From contig NC_018518.1 of the NCBI RefSeq assembly GCF_000306945.1, forward strand, positions 2,728,001-2,792,000: DNA of 64,000 nt, read 5' to 3'. Shown here one piece after another: positions 36,656 through 45,291 of the stretch. The translations under genes and the position numbers were made by a program. The notes beneath the pieces are model-generated. The model did not search any database. It saw only the letters and a program-made list of their open reading frames with translations, and was not told where the DNA came from. Each line of letters opens with the position of its first letter. Within the stretch, counting starts at the first letter, position 1. Source of the DNA: Bordetella pertussis 18323. Lineage in GTDB: Bacteria > Pseudomonadota > Gammaproteobacteria > Burkholderiales > Burkholderiaceae_B.

Positions 36656-37698
36656 TGTGAAGATTCAATAGGTTGTATGCATGGTTCATCCGAACCGGAT
36701 TTGAGAAACTGGAAATCGCCACCCCCCCAGTTCACTCAAGGAGCCCGGCCGGATGAACACCCATAAGCATGCCCGATTGACCTTCCTACGTCGACTCGAA
36801 ATGGTCCAGCAATTGATCGCCCATCAAGTTTGTGTGCCTGAAGCGGCCCGCGCCTATGGGGTCACCGCGCCGACTGTGCGCAAATGGCTGGGCCGCTTCC
36901 TGGCTCAGGGCCAGGCGGGCTTGGCCGATGCGTCCTCGCGCCCGACGGTCTCGCCCCGAGCGATTGCGCCGGCCAAGGCGCTGGCTATCGTGGAGCTGCG
37001 CCGCAAGCGGCTGACCCAAGCGCGCATCGCCCAGGCGCTGGGCGTGTCAGCCAGCACCGTCAGCCGCGTCCTGGCCCGCGCCGGTCTGTCGCACCTGGCC
37101 GACCTGGAGCCGGCCGAGCCGGTGGTGCGCTACGAGCATCAGGCCCCCGGCGATCTGCTGCACATCGACATCAAGAAGCTGGGACGTATCCAGCGCCCTG
37201 GTCACCGGGTCACGGGCAACCGACGCGATACCGTTGAGGGGGCCGGCTGGGACTTCGTCTTCGTGGCCATCGATGACCACGCCCGCGTGGCCTTCACCGA
37301 CATCCACCCCGACGAGCGCTTCCCCAGCGCCGTCCAGTTCCTCAAGGACGCAGTGGCCTACTACCAGCGCCTGGGCGTGACCATCCAGCGCTTGCTCACC
37401 GACAATGGCTCGGCCTTTCGCAGCCGCGCCTTCGCCGCGCTGTGCCATGAGCTGGGCATCAAGCACCGCTTTACCCGACCTTACCGCCCACAGACCAATG
37501 GCAAGGCCGAACGCTTCATCCAGTCGGCCTTGCGTGAGTGGGCTTACGCTCACACCTACCAGAACTCCCAACACCGAGCCGATGCCATGAAATCCTGGCT
37601 ACACCACTACAACTGGCATCGACCCCACCAAGGCATCGGGCGCGCTGTACCCATCTCCAGACTCAACCTGGACGAATACAACCTATTGACAGTTCACA
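36656..37698 (+). mobile_element. IS481, copy B, inside the FUSC gene
   Basis: A 1,043 bp element flanked on both sides by CCTAGA, a clean six-base NCTAGN target duplication, showing a simple insertion. It differs from copy A at a few positions, for example CACCCCCCC against CAACTCCCC before the transposase. Confidence 0.97.
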
Positions 37699-37703
37699 CC
37701 TAG
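36753..37703 (+). CDS. IS481 transposase (copy B)
   Basis: This is a 316-residue DDE transposase with the same two helix-turn-helix motifs and rve core (HIDIKKLG, TDNGSAF, GKAERFIQ) as copy A, and I see no amino-acid change from it. The terminal Thr codon and TAG stop again come from the target (ACC TAG), with the stop outside the element. Confidence 0.96.
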   Translation: MNTHKHARLTFLRRLEMVQQLIAHQVCVPEAARAYGVTAPTVRKWLGRFLAQGQAGLADASSRPTVSPRAIAPAKALAIVELRRKRLTQARIAQALGVSASTVSRVLARAGLSHLADLEPAEPVVRYEHQAPGDLLHIDIKKLGRIQRPGHRVTGNRRDTVEGAGWDFVFVAIDDHARVAFTDIHPDERFPSAVQFLKDAVAYYQRLGVTIQRLLTDNGSAFRSRAFAALCHELGIKHRFTRPYRPQTNGKAERFIQSALREWAYAHTYQNSQHRADAMKSWLHHYNWHRPHQGIGRAVPISRLNLDEYNLLTVHT

Positions 37704-39364
37704 ACGACGCCTACCGCACCCTGATCCAGCGCCAGTCGGCCATGACGGAGAAGCACCAGGCCGCGCGCGACATGGTGCTGCGCGCCCTGCCGCGCGGCGG
37801 CGGCTTTCGCGAAGACGACCGGGTCATGCTGTGGAACATGTTCGTCGACATGCTGCAGCTGCTCGATACGCTGGTCGCCACCCATACCGATTACGCCTCG
37901 CTGCGCCGCACCCTGGCCGGCCACGACGCGCTGGTCTTCATGCGCGACGCCCTGGTAAAGATGTCGCTGGAGCTCAACCGCGTCGCGCTGGACGTCTCGC
38001 GCGGCCACAAGACGCAATACCGCAGCAGCGCCAAGGCCGAGCTGCGCGCCATCGAGTACGAGATCGAGCAGCTCAAGCAGCAGGGGCTGGGCGAGCGCGA
38101 ACCCGAGATGCTGGCGCTGACCGTGCAGGTGCTGCGCCGGCTGCGCAACGCCGCGCGCATCGTCGACAAGCTGGCCCAGCACACCGAGGCGCGCTCGGAC
38201 GCCATCCCCACGAGCATGCTGCGCATCGACAAATCGCTGACGCAGTTCATCTCGCGCCAGGAGCTGCGCCTGGGCATGATCACCAGCAACCTGCGGCTGG
38301 ACTCGCCCCACTTCCGCTACGCCATCCGCGTCACGCTGGCCGCGGCGCTGGCCATGACGCTGATCGGCATCTGGCTGGCGCCCAACATGGCCGCGCACAG
38401 CTACTGGGTGCTGCTGACCATCGTCATCATCATGAAGCCGGGCTTCGCGCTCACGCGCCAGCGCAACGGCTGGCGCCTGATGGGCACGCTGGTGGGCTGC
38501 ATCCTGGCCCTGATCCTGTTCACGCTGACCAACAACCCGACCATCCTGTTCGCGGTGCTGCTGGGCGCCTGCATCATGGGCAACAGCCTGGTGCAGCTGA
38601 ACTACATGGCCAGCGCCATCTTCAACACGCTGTTCGTGGTGCTGGTGTTCCATTTCGTCGCCCCGGGCACGGTTTCGCTGGAGGTGATCGGCGAGCAGGC
38701 GATGGATACGGCGCTGGGCTGCGCGCTGGCGCTGATCTGCAGCTATGTGCTGCCCTGGTGGGAGGCGCGCTACATGAAGCCGCTGGCGCGGGCCGCCTCG
38801 CGCGCCAACCGCGAATACCTGCGCGCCGGGCTGCGCTATATCGAGGCCATGCGCCAGCCGGCGCCCGGCGGCGCGGCGGCGGGCGAGGAAACGCCCGAGA
38901 CCGGCGAGCGCGCCGACGCCGACGCCGACCAGGCCTGGCCTGGCCTGGCCTGGCGGCTGGGCCGCAAGAACGTGCATATCGCGTTCAGCAATTTCGCCGA
39001 GGCGTTCTATCGCATGATGAGCGAGCCGACGCAGCACCAGGTGAGCGTGCCCGAATTCAATAACCTGCTGGTGCAGAACCACATCCTGGCCTCGCAGATC
39101 ACGGCCGTCGTGCCCATCCTGGTCGGCCTGCCGCACACGCCGCCCGCGGTGCAGCAGGCGCTGGACGCGATGATGGACCTGCTGGACCCGGCCCGCAAGC
39201 CGCCGGCCGCGCTGCCCGCGCAGTTCGACACCGAAGGCGAGCAGGCGGCGCTGGCCTATCCGCTCAAGCAGATGCTGCGCGCCTGCGTGATGATCCGCCA
39301 GGAACTGGCCGGCGTCGCCGACCCCGAAGACCCGCGTCCGGCGCCGGCCTCGGCCTGAGCCGGC

Positions 39365-40606
39365 TCAGGCGCCCTGCCTGGCCGAGGCGGCGCGGCGACG
39401 CGGCCAGAAGTAGTACAGGGCCACCGCTATCTGCAGCGCCAGGAAGGCCCCCCACGCGGCCAGGTAGCCGCCGGCCGGGTAGCTGCCGGGCTCATACACG
39501 GCGTCGCCGCGCGGCCATAGTTCGACGATCCAGCCGAACGTGACCTGGCACACGAAGATGGAAACAAAGGTCAGCAGATTGGTGGTCGCGGCCACGCGCC
39601 CCAGCAATTCGCGCGGAAACTCGCCCGCCAGCAGGGCGAACACCAGGATATTGGCCGAACCGAACACGCCGTAACCCGCCCACAGCAGCGCCAGCGGCAC
39701 GGGCGCGCGCAGCACGATCAGCAGCTGGATCAGGATGAACAGCGCCAGGCATACGCCGCTGAAGCCATACAGCCCCAGGCCCATGCGCTCGACGCGCCGC
39801 GCCATGGCGCCCAGCCCGACGTTGCCGCCCATCATGGCAAAGCCCAGCAGCGACACCAGCGCCGCGGCCGGCGCGGCCGGCAGCATATTGACGTCGGTCA
39901 GGTAGGGACGCACCCACAGCGATTGCACGCCGTAGAACACGCCGCCGGTCGCCACCGGCAGCGACACCAGCCGCCAGTAGTGCGCCGTGCGCAGCAGCAC
40001 GAACGTGCCGCGCAGCTGCTCGCCCAGGCTGGCGTGCGGCCGGTCGCGGGCGGGTTCGCGCGGCGCGCCGAACCACAGCAGCGCCGCCACGCACAGCGTG
40101 ACCACCACCATGCCGATACTGACCTCGCGCCAGGTGGAGAAATTCAGCAGCCACGACAGCGGCGAGCCCACCAGCACGCCGCCCAGCCCGCCCACCGCCA
40201 TCACCAGCCCGTTGATCAGGGGCAACCGGGCCAGCGGGTAGTTCAGCGCCAGCGCCTGGAATGCCGCGCCCAGGCAGACCGACACGCCGGCGCCGATCAG
40301 CAGCCGCCCCACCATCAGGCCGGGCAGGCCCTGCGACAGCCCGTAGACCAGGGTGCCCACGGCGGCTACCACCAGCAGGGCGGCGTTGACGCGCCGCGGC
40401 CCCCAGGTATCGAGCAGCACGCCGGCCGGGATCTGCAGCAGCGCGAAACCGAGAAAGTACAGGCTGGTCAGGGTGCCCAGATCGGCGGCCGACAGGCCCA
40501 GTTCGGCGCTCAAGGTCGGCCCGAAGCCGATGTTCAGGCCCCGGAACAGATACGAGACCAGGTAGCCGAGCGAAAAGAACAGGAAGACGCGTAAGCCTGC
40601 CGACAT
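39365..40606 (-). CDS. MFS transporter
   Basis: This 413-residue protein has twelve predicted membrane segments (MSAGLRVFLFFSLGYLVSYL at the start). The MFS loop-2/3 motif is LLDTWGPRRVNAALLV, and the N-terminal half has GLNIGFGPTLSAELGLSAAD. The ending YYFWPRRRAASARQGA is basic. Substrate unknown. It follows yaaA by 11 bases on the same strand and probably shares its transcript. Its stop is seven bases from the stop of the convergent FUSC gene. Confidence 0.88.
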   Translation of the reverse strand: MSAGLRVFLFFSLGYLVSYLFRGLNIGFGPTLSAELGLSAADLGTLTSLYFLGFALLQIPAGVLLDTWGPRRVNAALLVVAAVGTLVYGLSQGLPGLMVGRLLIGAGVSVCLGAAFQALALNYPLARLPLINGLVMAVGGLGGVLVGSPLSWLLNFSTWREVSIGMVVVTLCVAALLWFGAPREPARDRPHASLGEQLRGTFVLLRTAHYWRLVSLPVATGGVFYGVQSLWVRPYLTDVNMLPAAPAAALVSLLGFAMMGGNVGLGAMARRVERMGLGLYGFSGVCLALFILIQLLIVLRAPVPLALLWAGYGVFGSANILVFALLAGEFPRELLGRVAATTNLLTFVSIFVCQVTFGWIVELWPRGDAVYEPGSYPAGGYLAAWGAFLALQIAVALYYFWPRRRAASARQGA

Positions 40607-40617
40607 CGCGCGTCCTG

Positions 40618-41391
40618 TCAGGCCTGCTTGCGGCGGAACACCAGCTTGTCGGCGCTGGAAGCGGCAGCGTCGTAGGCATAGCCTTCCGAATCGAAACCCT
40701 GCAGGCCTTCCGGACGGGCGACCTTGTGCGCGATGGCGTAACGCGCCATCAGGCCGCGCGCGCGCTTGGCATGGAAGCTGATCACCTTCCAGGCGCCGTT
40801 CTTCCAGTCCTGGAAGACGCACTGCACCACGCGCGCCTTCAGCGTCTTGAGGTCGACGACCTTGAAATACTCTTCGGAGGCCAGGTTGACGATGACCGGC
40901 GCTTTCGCGCCCGCCTGGCGTTCGTTCAGATACTCGGCGATGCCGCTGCCCCAGTACTCGTACAGGTTCTTGCCCTTGGGCGTGTGCAGGCGGGTGCCCA
41001 TTTCAAGGCGGTACGGCTGCATCAGGTCCAGCGGGCGCAGCGCCCCGTACAGGCCGCTGAGGATCACGACATGGTCCTGCGCCCAATCGAGCTGGCGGGC
41101 CGACAGCGTGTCGGCCTGCAGCCCTTCGTAGACGTCGCCATTGAACGCCAGGACGGCCTGGCGCGAATTGGCCTGCGTGAAGCTGCGCTTCCAGGCGCCG
41201 TAGCGGCCCGCGTTCAGCTCGGCCAGCGCCGGGCTCAGGCTCATCAGCTCGGCGATTTCGTCGGCGGACTTGGTCTTGAGCACCTTGATCAGCGCCGCGG
41301 CCTGGTCGACGAACAGCGGCTGCGTGTGCGTTTCGACGTGAACGGGAGAGTCGTAGTCCAGCTTCTTGGCGGGAGACAACAGGAACAACAT
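40618..41391 (-). CDS. yaaA: Peroxide stress protein YaaA (DUF328)
   Basis: This 257-residue YaaA-family protein begins with the signature MLFLLSPAKKLDYDSP and shows FNGDVYEGLQADTLSARQLD, YGALRPLDLMQPYRLEMG and YEYWG. In E. coli the protein lowers free iron and DNA damage during peroxide stress, and it binds DNA. AAGGAAA lies five bases before the ATG. IS481 copy C sits 31 bases upstream, so its native promoter may be displaced. Confidence 0.94.
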   Translation of the reverse strand: MLFLLSPAKKLDYDSPVHVETHTQPLFVDQAAALIKVLKTKSADEIAELMSLSPALAELNAGRYGAWKRSFTQANSRQAVLAFNGDVYEGLQADTLSARQLDWAQDHVVILSGLYGALRPLDLMQPYRLEMGTRLHTPKGKNLYEYWGSGIAEYLNERQAGAKAPVIVNLASEEYFKVVDLKTLKARVVQCVFQDWKNGAWKVISFHAKRARGLMARYAIAHKVARPEGLQGFDSEGYAYDAAASSADKLVFRRKQA

Positions 41392-41417
41392 GAGGGTTTC
41401 CTTGGATTTGAACGAGA

Positions 41418-42368
41418 CTAGCTGTGAACTGTCAATAGGTTGTATTCGTCCAGGTTGAGTCTGGAGATGGGTACAGCGCGCCCGATGCCTTGGTGGGGTC
41501 GATGCCAGTTGTAGTGGTGTAGCCAGGATTTCATGGCATCGGCTCGGTGTTGGGAGTTCTGGTAGGTGTGAGCGTAAGCCCACTCACGCAAGGCCGACTG
41601 GATGAAGCGTTCGGCCTTGCCATTGGTCTGTGGGCGGTAAGGTCGGGTAAAGCGGTGCTTGATGCCCAGCTCATGGCACAGCGCGGCGAAGGCGCGGCTG
41701 CGAAAGGCCGAGCCATTGTCGGTGAGCAAGCGCTGGATGGTCACGCCCAGGCGCTGGTAGTAGGCCACTGCGTCCTTGAGGAACTGGACGGCGCTGGGGA
41801 AGCGCTCGTCGGGGTGGATGTCGGTGAAGGCCACGCGGGCGTGGTCATCGATGGCCACGAAGACGAAGTCCCAGCCGGCCCCCTCAACGGTATCGCGTCG
41901 GTTGCCCGTGACCCGGTGGCCAGGGCGCTGGATACGTCCCAGCTTCTTGATGTCGATGTGCAGCAGATCGCCGGGGGCCTGATGCTCGTAGCGCACCACC
42001 GGCTCGGCCGGCTCCAGGTCGGCCAGGTGCGACAGACCGGCGCGGGCCAGGACGCGGCTGACGGTGCTGGCTGACACGCCCAGCGCCTGGGCGATGCGCG
42101 CTTGGGTCAGCCGCTTGCGGCGCAGCTCCACGATAGCCAGCGCCTTGGCCGGCGCAATCGCTCGGGGCGAGACCGTCGGGCGCGAGGACGCATCGGCCAA
42201 GCCCGCCTGGCCCTGAGCCAGGAAGCGGCCCAGCCATTTGCGCACAGTCGGCGCGGTGACCCCATGGGCGCGGGCCGCTTCAGGCACACAAACTTGATGG
42301 GCGATCAATTGCTGGACCATTTCGAGTCGACGTAGGAAGGTCAATCGGGCATGCTTATGGGTGTTCAT
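41418..42368 (-). CDS. IS481 transposase (copy C)
   Basis: This 316-residue transposase is on the reverse strand. It has the same HTH and DDE core as the other copies. It carries AHGVTAPT where copies A and B have AYGVTAPT. Its last residue is Ser instead of Thr because the target base gives AGC TAG. The stop lies outside the element. Confidence 0.96.
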   Translation of the reverse strand: MNTHKHARLTFLRRLEMVQQLIAHQVCVPEAARAHGVTAPTVRKWLGRFLAQGQAGLADASSRPTVSPRAIAPAKALAIVELRRKRLTQARIAQALGVSASTVSRVLARAGLSHLADLEPAEPVVRYEHQAPGDLLHIDIKKLGRIQRPGHRVTGNRRDTVEGAGWDFVFVAIDDHARVAFTDIHPDERFPSAVQFLKDAVAYYQRLGVTIQRLLTDNGSAFRSRAFAALCHELGIKHRFTRPYRPQTNGKAERFIQSALREWAYAHTYQNSQHRADAMKSWLHHYNWHRPHQGIGRAVPISRLNLDEYNLLTVHS

Positions 42369-42465
42369 CCGGCCGGGCTCCTTGAGTGAACTGGGGGGGT
42401 GGCGATTTCCAGTTTCTCAAATCCGGTTCGGATGAACCATGCATACAACCTATTGAATCTTCACA
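41423..42465 (-). mobile_element. IS481, copy C, between bdhA and yaaA
   Basis: A 1,043 bp element in reverse orientation, flanked on both sides by ACTAGC (41417-41422 and 42466-42471), a clean target duplication. The right-hand CTAG contains the TAG stop of the 3-hydroxybutyrate dehydrogenase gene, which is therefore preserved. Confidence 0.97.
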
Positions 42466-42466
42466 A

Positions 42467-43249
42467 CTAGCGGGCTGTCCAGCCGCCGTCGACGGAAATG
42501 GTGGTGCCGGTGATCTGGGCCGCGGCCTCCGAGGCCAGGAACACGGCCGTGCCGCCCAGTTGCTCGGGCGTGACGAACTGCAGCGACGGCTGCTTCTCGC
42601 CGAGCAGTTCGCGCGCGGCGCTTTCCTGGTCGACGCCGTCCTTGGCCGCCAGGGCGGTGATCTGCTTTTCCACCAACGGCGTGCGCACCCAGCCGGGGCA
42701 GATGGCGTTGGCGGTGATGCCCATGCCGGCCGTCTCCAGCGCGGTGACCTTGGTCAGGCCGACCACGCCGTGCTTGGCGGCCACGTAGGCGGACTTCGCG
42801 GCCGAGGCCACCAGGCCATGGGCCGAGGCGATGTTGATGATGCGCCCCCAGCCCTGCTTCTTCATGTGGGGCAGCGCCGCGGCCGTGCCATGGAATACCG
42901 CCGAGAGATTCAGCGCGATGATGGCGTCCCACTTGTCGGCGGGAAAGTCCTCGATCAAGGCGGTGTGCTGGATGCCCGCGTTGTTGACCAGGATATCGAT
43001 GCGGCCCAGCTCGGCGACGGCGCCGGACACCAGTTGCCGCACCGCCTCGCCCTTGGACAGGTCGGCGCCGTCATAGCGCACCTGCACGCCGTACTGGCTG
43101 GCCAGCCCGGCCCGCAATTTCTCGATGTCCGCCGCGTCGCCGAATCCGTTGAGCACGATGTCGGCGCCCTGCTGCGCCAGCGCGCTGGCGATCCCCAGGC
43201 CGATGCCGCTGGTGGAACCGGTGACGACTGCAACTTTTCCTTTGAGCAT
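42467..43249 (-). CDS. bdhA: 3-hydroxybutyrate dehydrogenase (SDR family)
   Basis: This 260-residue short-chain dehydrogenase oxidises 3-hydroxybutyrate to acetoacetate with NAD. SDR motifs are VTGSTSGIGLGIASAL (cofactor), NNAGIQH, IINIASAHGLVASA and SAYVAAKHG (catalytic Ser-Tyr-Lys). AHGLVAS and ICPGWVRTPLVEKQI are typical of D-3-hydroxybutyrate dehydrogenases. Its TAG stop is within the IS481 copy C target. No polyhydroxybutyrate genes are adjacent. Confidence 0.92.
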   Translation of the reverse strand: MLKGKVAVVTGSTSGIGLGIASALAQQGADIVLNGFGDAADIEKLRAGLASQYGVQVRYDGADLSKGEAVRQLVSGAVAELGRIDILVNNAGIQHTALIEDFPADKWDAIIALNLSAVFHGTAAALPHMKKQGWGRIINIASAHGLVASAAKSAYVAAKHGVVGLTKVTALETAGMGITANAICPGWVRTPLVEKQITALAAKDGVDQESAARELLGEKQPSLQFVTPEQLGGTAVFLASEAAAQITGTTISVDGGWTAR

Positions 43250-43337
43250 GACTGTTCTCCTGTGGAGTGGGCGGGACGGCCTCAAGTGTAGCCGTCCGCC
43301 GCCGGCAATGATGGCACGGATCCGTGACCGGGCGCGG

Positions 43338-44564
43338 TCAGCCCGGGCCGGACCGCTCCTCGTTGTCCGCGGCGGATTGGGGCGGCGGCGAACCGGCGAA
43401 TCCGACCGGCGTGACCGCCATGTCGCCGATACCGCCGTAGCGGCCCGGCAGGCGCTCCAGCAGCCGGATGACGATCGGCACCGCGCCCATGGAAATCGCC
43501 ACCACGATGGCCAGCAGGTCGCGCTGCTCCAGCGACATCAAATGATTGTCCCAGGCCTCGTTGAAAATCACGAAGCTGAATTCGCCGCCCTGCGCCAGCA
43601 CCAGCGCGTACAGCAGGCGATGATAGTGCGGCAGCCCCATCAGGCGCGCGATGCCGTAGAGCACCAGCGCCTTGAGCGACAGCAGCGCCACGACCCCGGC
43701 CAGCACATACGGCCAGTAATCCAGCGCCTCCTCCACATTGACCGACATGCCCACGGCCAGGAAGAACAGGCCCAGCAACAGCCCCTTGAACGGCTCGATC
43801 GTGTGCTCCAGCTCATTGCGATGGCGCGACTCGGCCAGCAGCATGCCGACCAGGAAACCGCCCAGGCCGGCCGACAGGCCCGCGTAATCGAACAGTTGCG
43901 CCGTGCCCAGCACGACCAGCAGCGTGGCGGCAGTGAACAGCTCATGCAGCTGCGAACGCGCCGCCCAGTCCAGCAGCCGCAGGCGGTAGCACGCCAGCAC
44001 CACCACCACCGCCACCAGGGCCGCCTCGAACGACGGCGCGGAATCGCCATCCGAACCCAGCAGGCCGGCCGCCACCAGCATCGGGATGGCCGCCATATCC
44101 TGCAGCAGCAACACCCCCAGGGCCGAGCGGCCCAACGGCGTGCGCACCAGGCCGCGCTCCTCCAGCAGGCGCAGCGCCACCGCGGTCGAGGACAGGGCCA
44201 GCGACAGGCCGCACAGGATGGCCGCCTGCCAGCCCATGCCGGCCAGGTGGCGCAGCCCGGCGCCGAACACCGCGCCCAGCAACGCGCCGCAGACGACCAT
44301 CTGCAAGGTGCCGGCGCCGAACACTTCGCGGCGCATCGCCCACAGTCGCTTGGGCGCCAGCTCCAGGCCGATCACGAACAGCATCATCACCACGCCCCAT
44401 TCCGAGACGCGCATGATGTCCGGCACGTCGGTGACCAGCCCCAGCCCGGACGGCCCGATCACCCCGCCCGCCAGCAGGTAGCCGGGGATGGCGCCCAGGC
44501 CCAGGCGCTGCGCCAGGGGCACGCACAGGACGGCGGCGATCAGCAAAATGGTGAGCAGTTCCAT
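43338..44564 (-). CDS. CPA2-family cation:proton antiporter (KefB/KefC-like)
   Basis: This 408-residue protein is a Na+/H+ exchanger domain with about twelve membrane segments. It shows LAGGVIGPSGLGLV, LFVIGLELAPKRLW, LSLALSSTAVALRLL, LLLQDMAAIPML and LAQGGEFSFVIF, all typical of KefB/KefC-type proteins. It lacks the C-terminal TrkA-N regulatory domain found in full-size Kef channels (about 600 residues), so glutathione gating is unlikely. The start at 44564 (MELLTILLIA) begins the first membrane segment. Stands alone. Confidence 0.9.
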   Translation of the reverse strand: MELLTILLIAAVLCVPLAQRLGLGAIPGYLLAGGVIGPSGLGLVTDVPDIMRVSEWGVVMMLFVIGLELAPKRLWAMRREVFGAGTLQMVVCGALLGAVFGAGLRHLAGMGWQAAILCGLSLALSSTAVALRLLEERGLVRTPLGRSALGVLLLQDMAAIPMLVAAGLLGSDGDSAPSFEAALVAVVVVLACYRLRLLDWAARSQLHELFTAATLLVVLGTAQLFDYAGLSAGLGGFLVGMLLAESRHRNELEHTIEPFKGLLLGLFFLAVGMSVNVEEALDYWPYVLAGVVALLSLKALVLYGIARLMGLPHYHRLLYALVLAQGGEFSFVIFNEAWDNHLMSLEQRDLLAIVVAISMGAVPIVIRLLERLPGRYGGIGDMAVTPVGFAGSPPPQSAADNEERSGPG

Positions 44565-44803
44565 GGCGCGGGGCTTGGAGGTGGCGGCAATATTGCGGCA
44601 ATTCTGACAAAAACCCGGGCTGCGCGAAATCCGGCATCGGCGCCGAGCAAAATCTTGCCGCAATCCTGGCATGGCCGAAAATTTTCAGGTAGAATAGCTG
44701 GCTTTGCTGGATCCCGCGCGAAATGCCGGCGGGGAGATTGCCCAGGGCCATGACCACGGTCCATGCGGCAGACAGCAAGAACACAGGCAAGACAGCACAC
44801 CCC

Positions 44804-44895
<92 letters not shown>

Positions 44896-44900
44896 CATTG

Positions 44901-44930
44901 CAAGCCCCTGATCCGTCAGGGGCTTTTTTC
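44901..44930 (+). terminator. Rho-independent terminator after tRNA-Ser
   Basis: AAGCCCCTGA-TCCG-TCAGGGGCTT is a perfect hairpin followed by TTTTC, eight bases after the tRNA. Confidence 0.93.
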
Positions 44931-45291
44931 TTGGTCCCATGCCCCTCGACAAACGCCTTGTGAATCAAGGAGAGGGCGACTCATGCGGCCCCGACCGGCG
45001 AAACCCACGCCTGTGGACCGCCCCCCCCTATGTCGGCCGCCACCATGCATATGCATCCTGCCGGAAAGTGGGCGAGCGTCTGTCGCGCAGAATTTCAATT
45101 TGCTAGAGTTTTTCGCACAACAGACATGAGAATAGAAGTCATAATTATTCTCATTAATAAGACAATGAATAAGCCCACACAGCATCAACCGCATTCTCAA
45201 ACCGGCTGAAGGACAGGCTTTCTTCGCACAGCCTCTTTCAGTGCTTCGGCAAGGCGGCATATGGGACAGACACAGCAAAGGCGAATCCAAC
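44931..45291. other. Intergenic region upstream of alcA
   Basis: This is about 360 bases between the tRNA-Ser terminator and alcA, with a markedly AT-rich middle (45090-45175). It holds the alcA promoter region, a Fur-box-like site at 45140, and presumably AlcR binding sites, which I could not define. No gene is seen. Confidence 0.7.
45140..45158. promoter_or_regulatory. Probable Fur box of the alcA promoter
   Basis: CATAATTATTCTCATTAAT matches 13 of 19 positions of the classical Fur box. Alcaligin synthesis is known to be iron-repressed through Fur, and this AT-rich site precedes the first biosynthetic gene by about 135 bases. Confidence 0.75.

Larger units (their letters stand above)
36060..39358 (+). 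pseudogene. FUSC-family membrane protein gene, interrupted by IS481
   Basis: The gene begins at the ATG at 36060 (MDLRIASIRRFLYSHYF) and runs to 36655, where IS481 copy B is inserted. It resumes at 37705 and ends at 39358. Removing the element and one CCTAGA copy restores the frame (gac cta gac gac), giving a protein of about 750 residues. The two halves each carry a block of membrane segments (LPVLVLGGLFGQYSIGLVAT and AALAMTLIGIWLAPNMAAHS) around a large cytoplasmic region, the layout of YccS/FUSC transporters related to aromatic acid efflux. The remaining coding sequence looks undamaged, so the disruption is recent. Confidence 0.93.
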
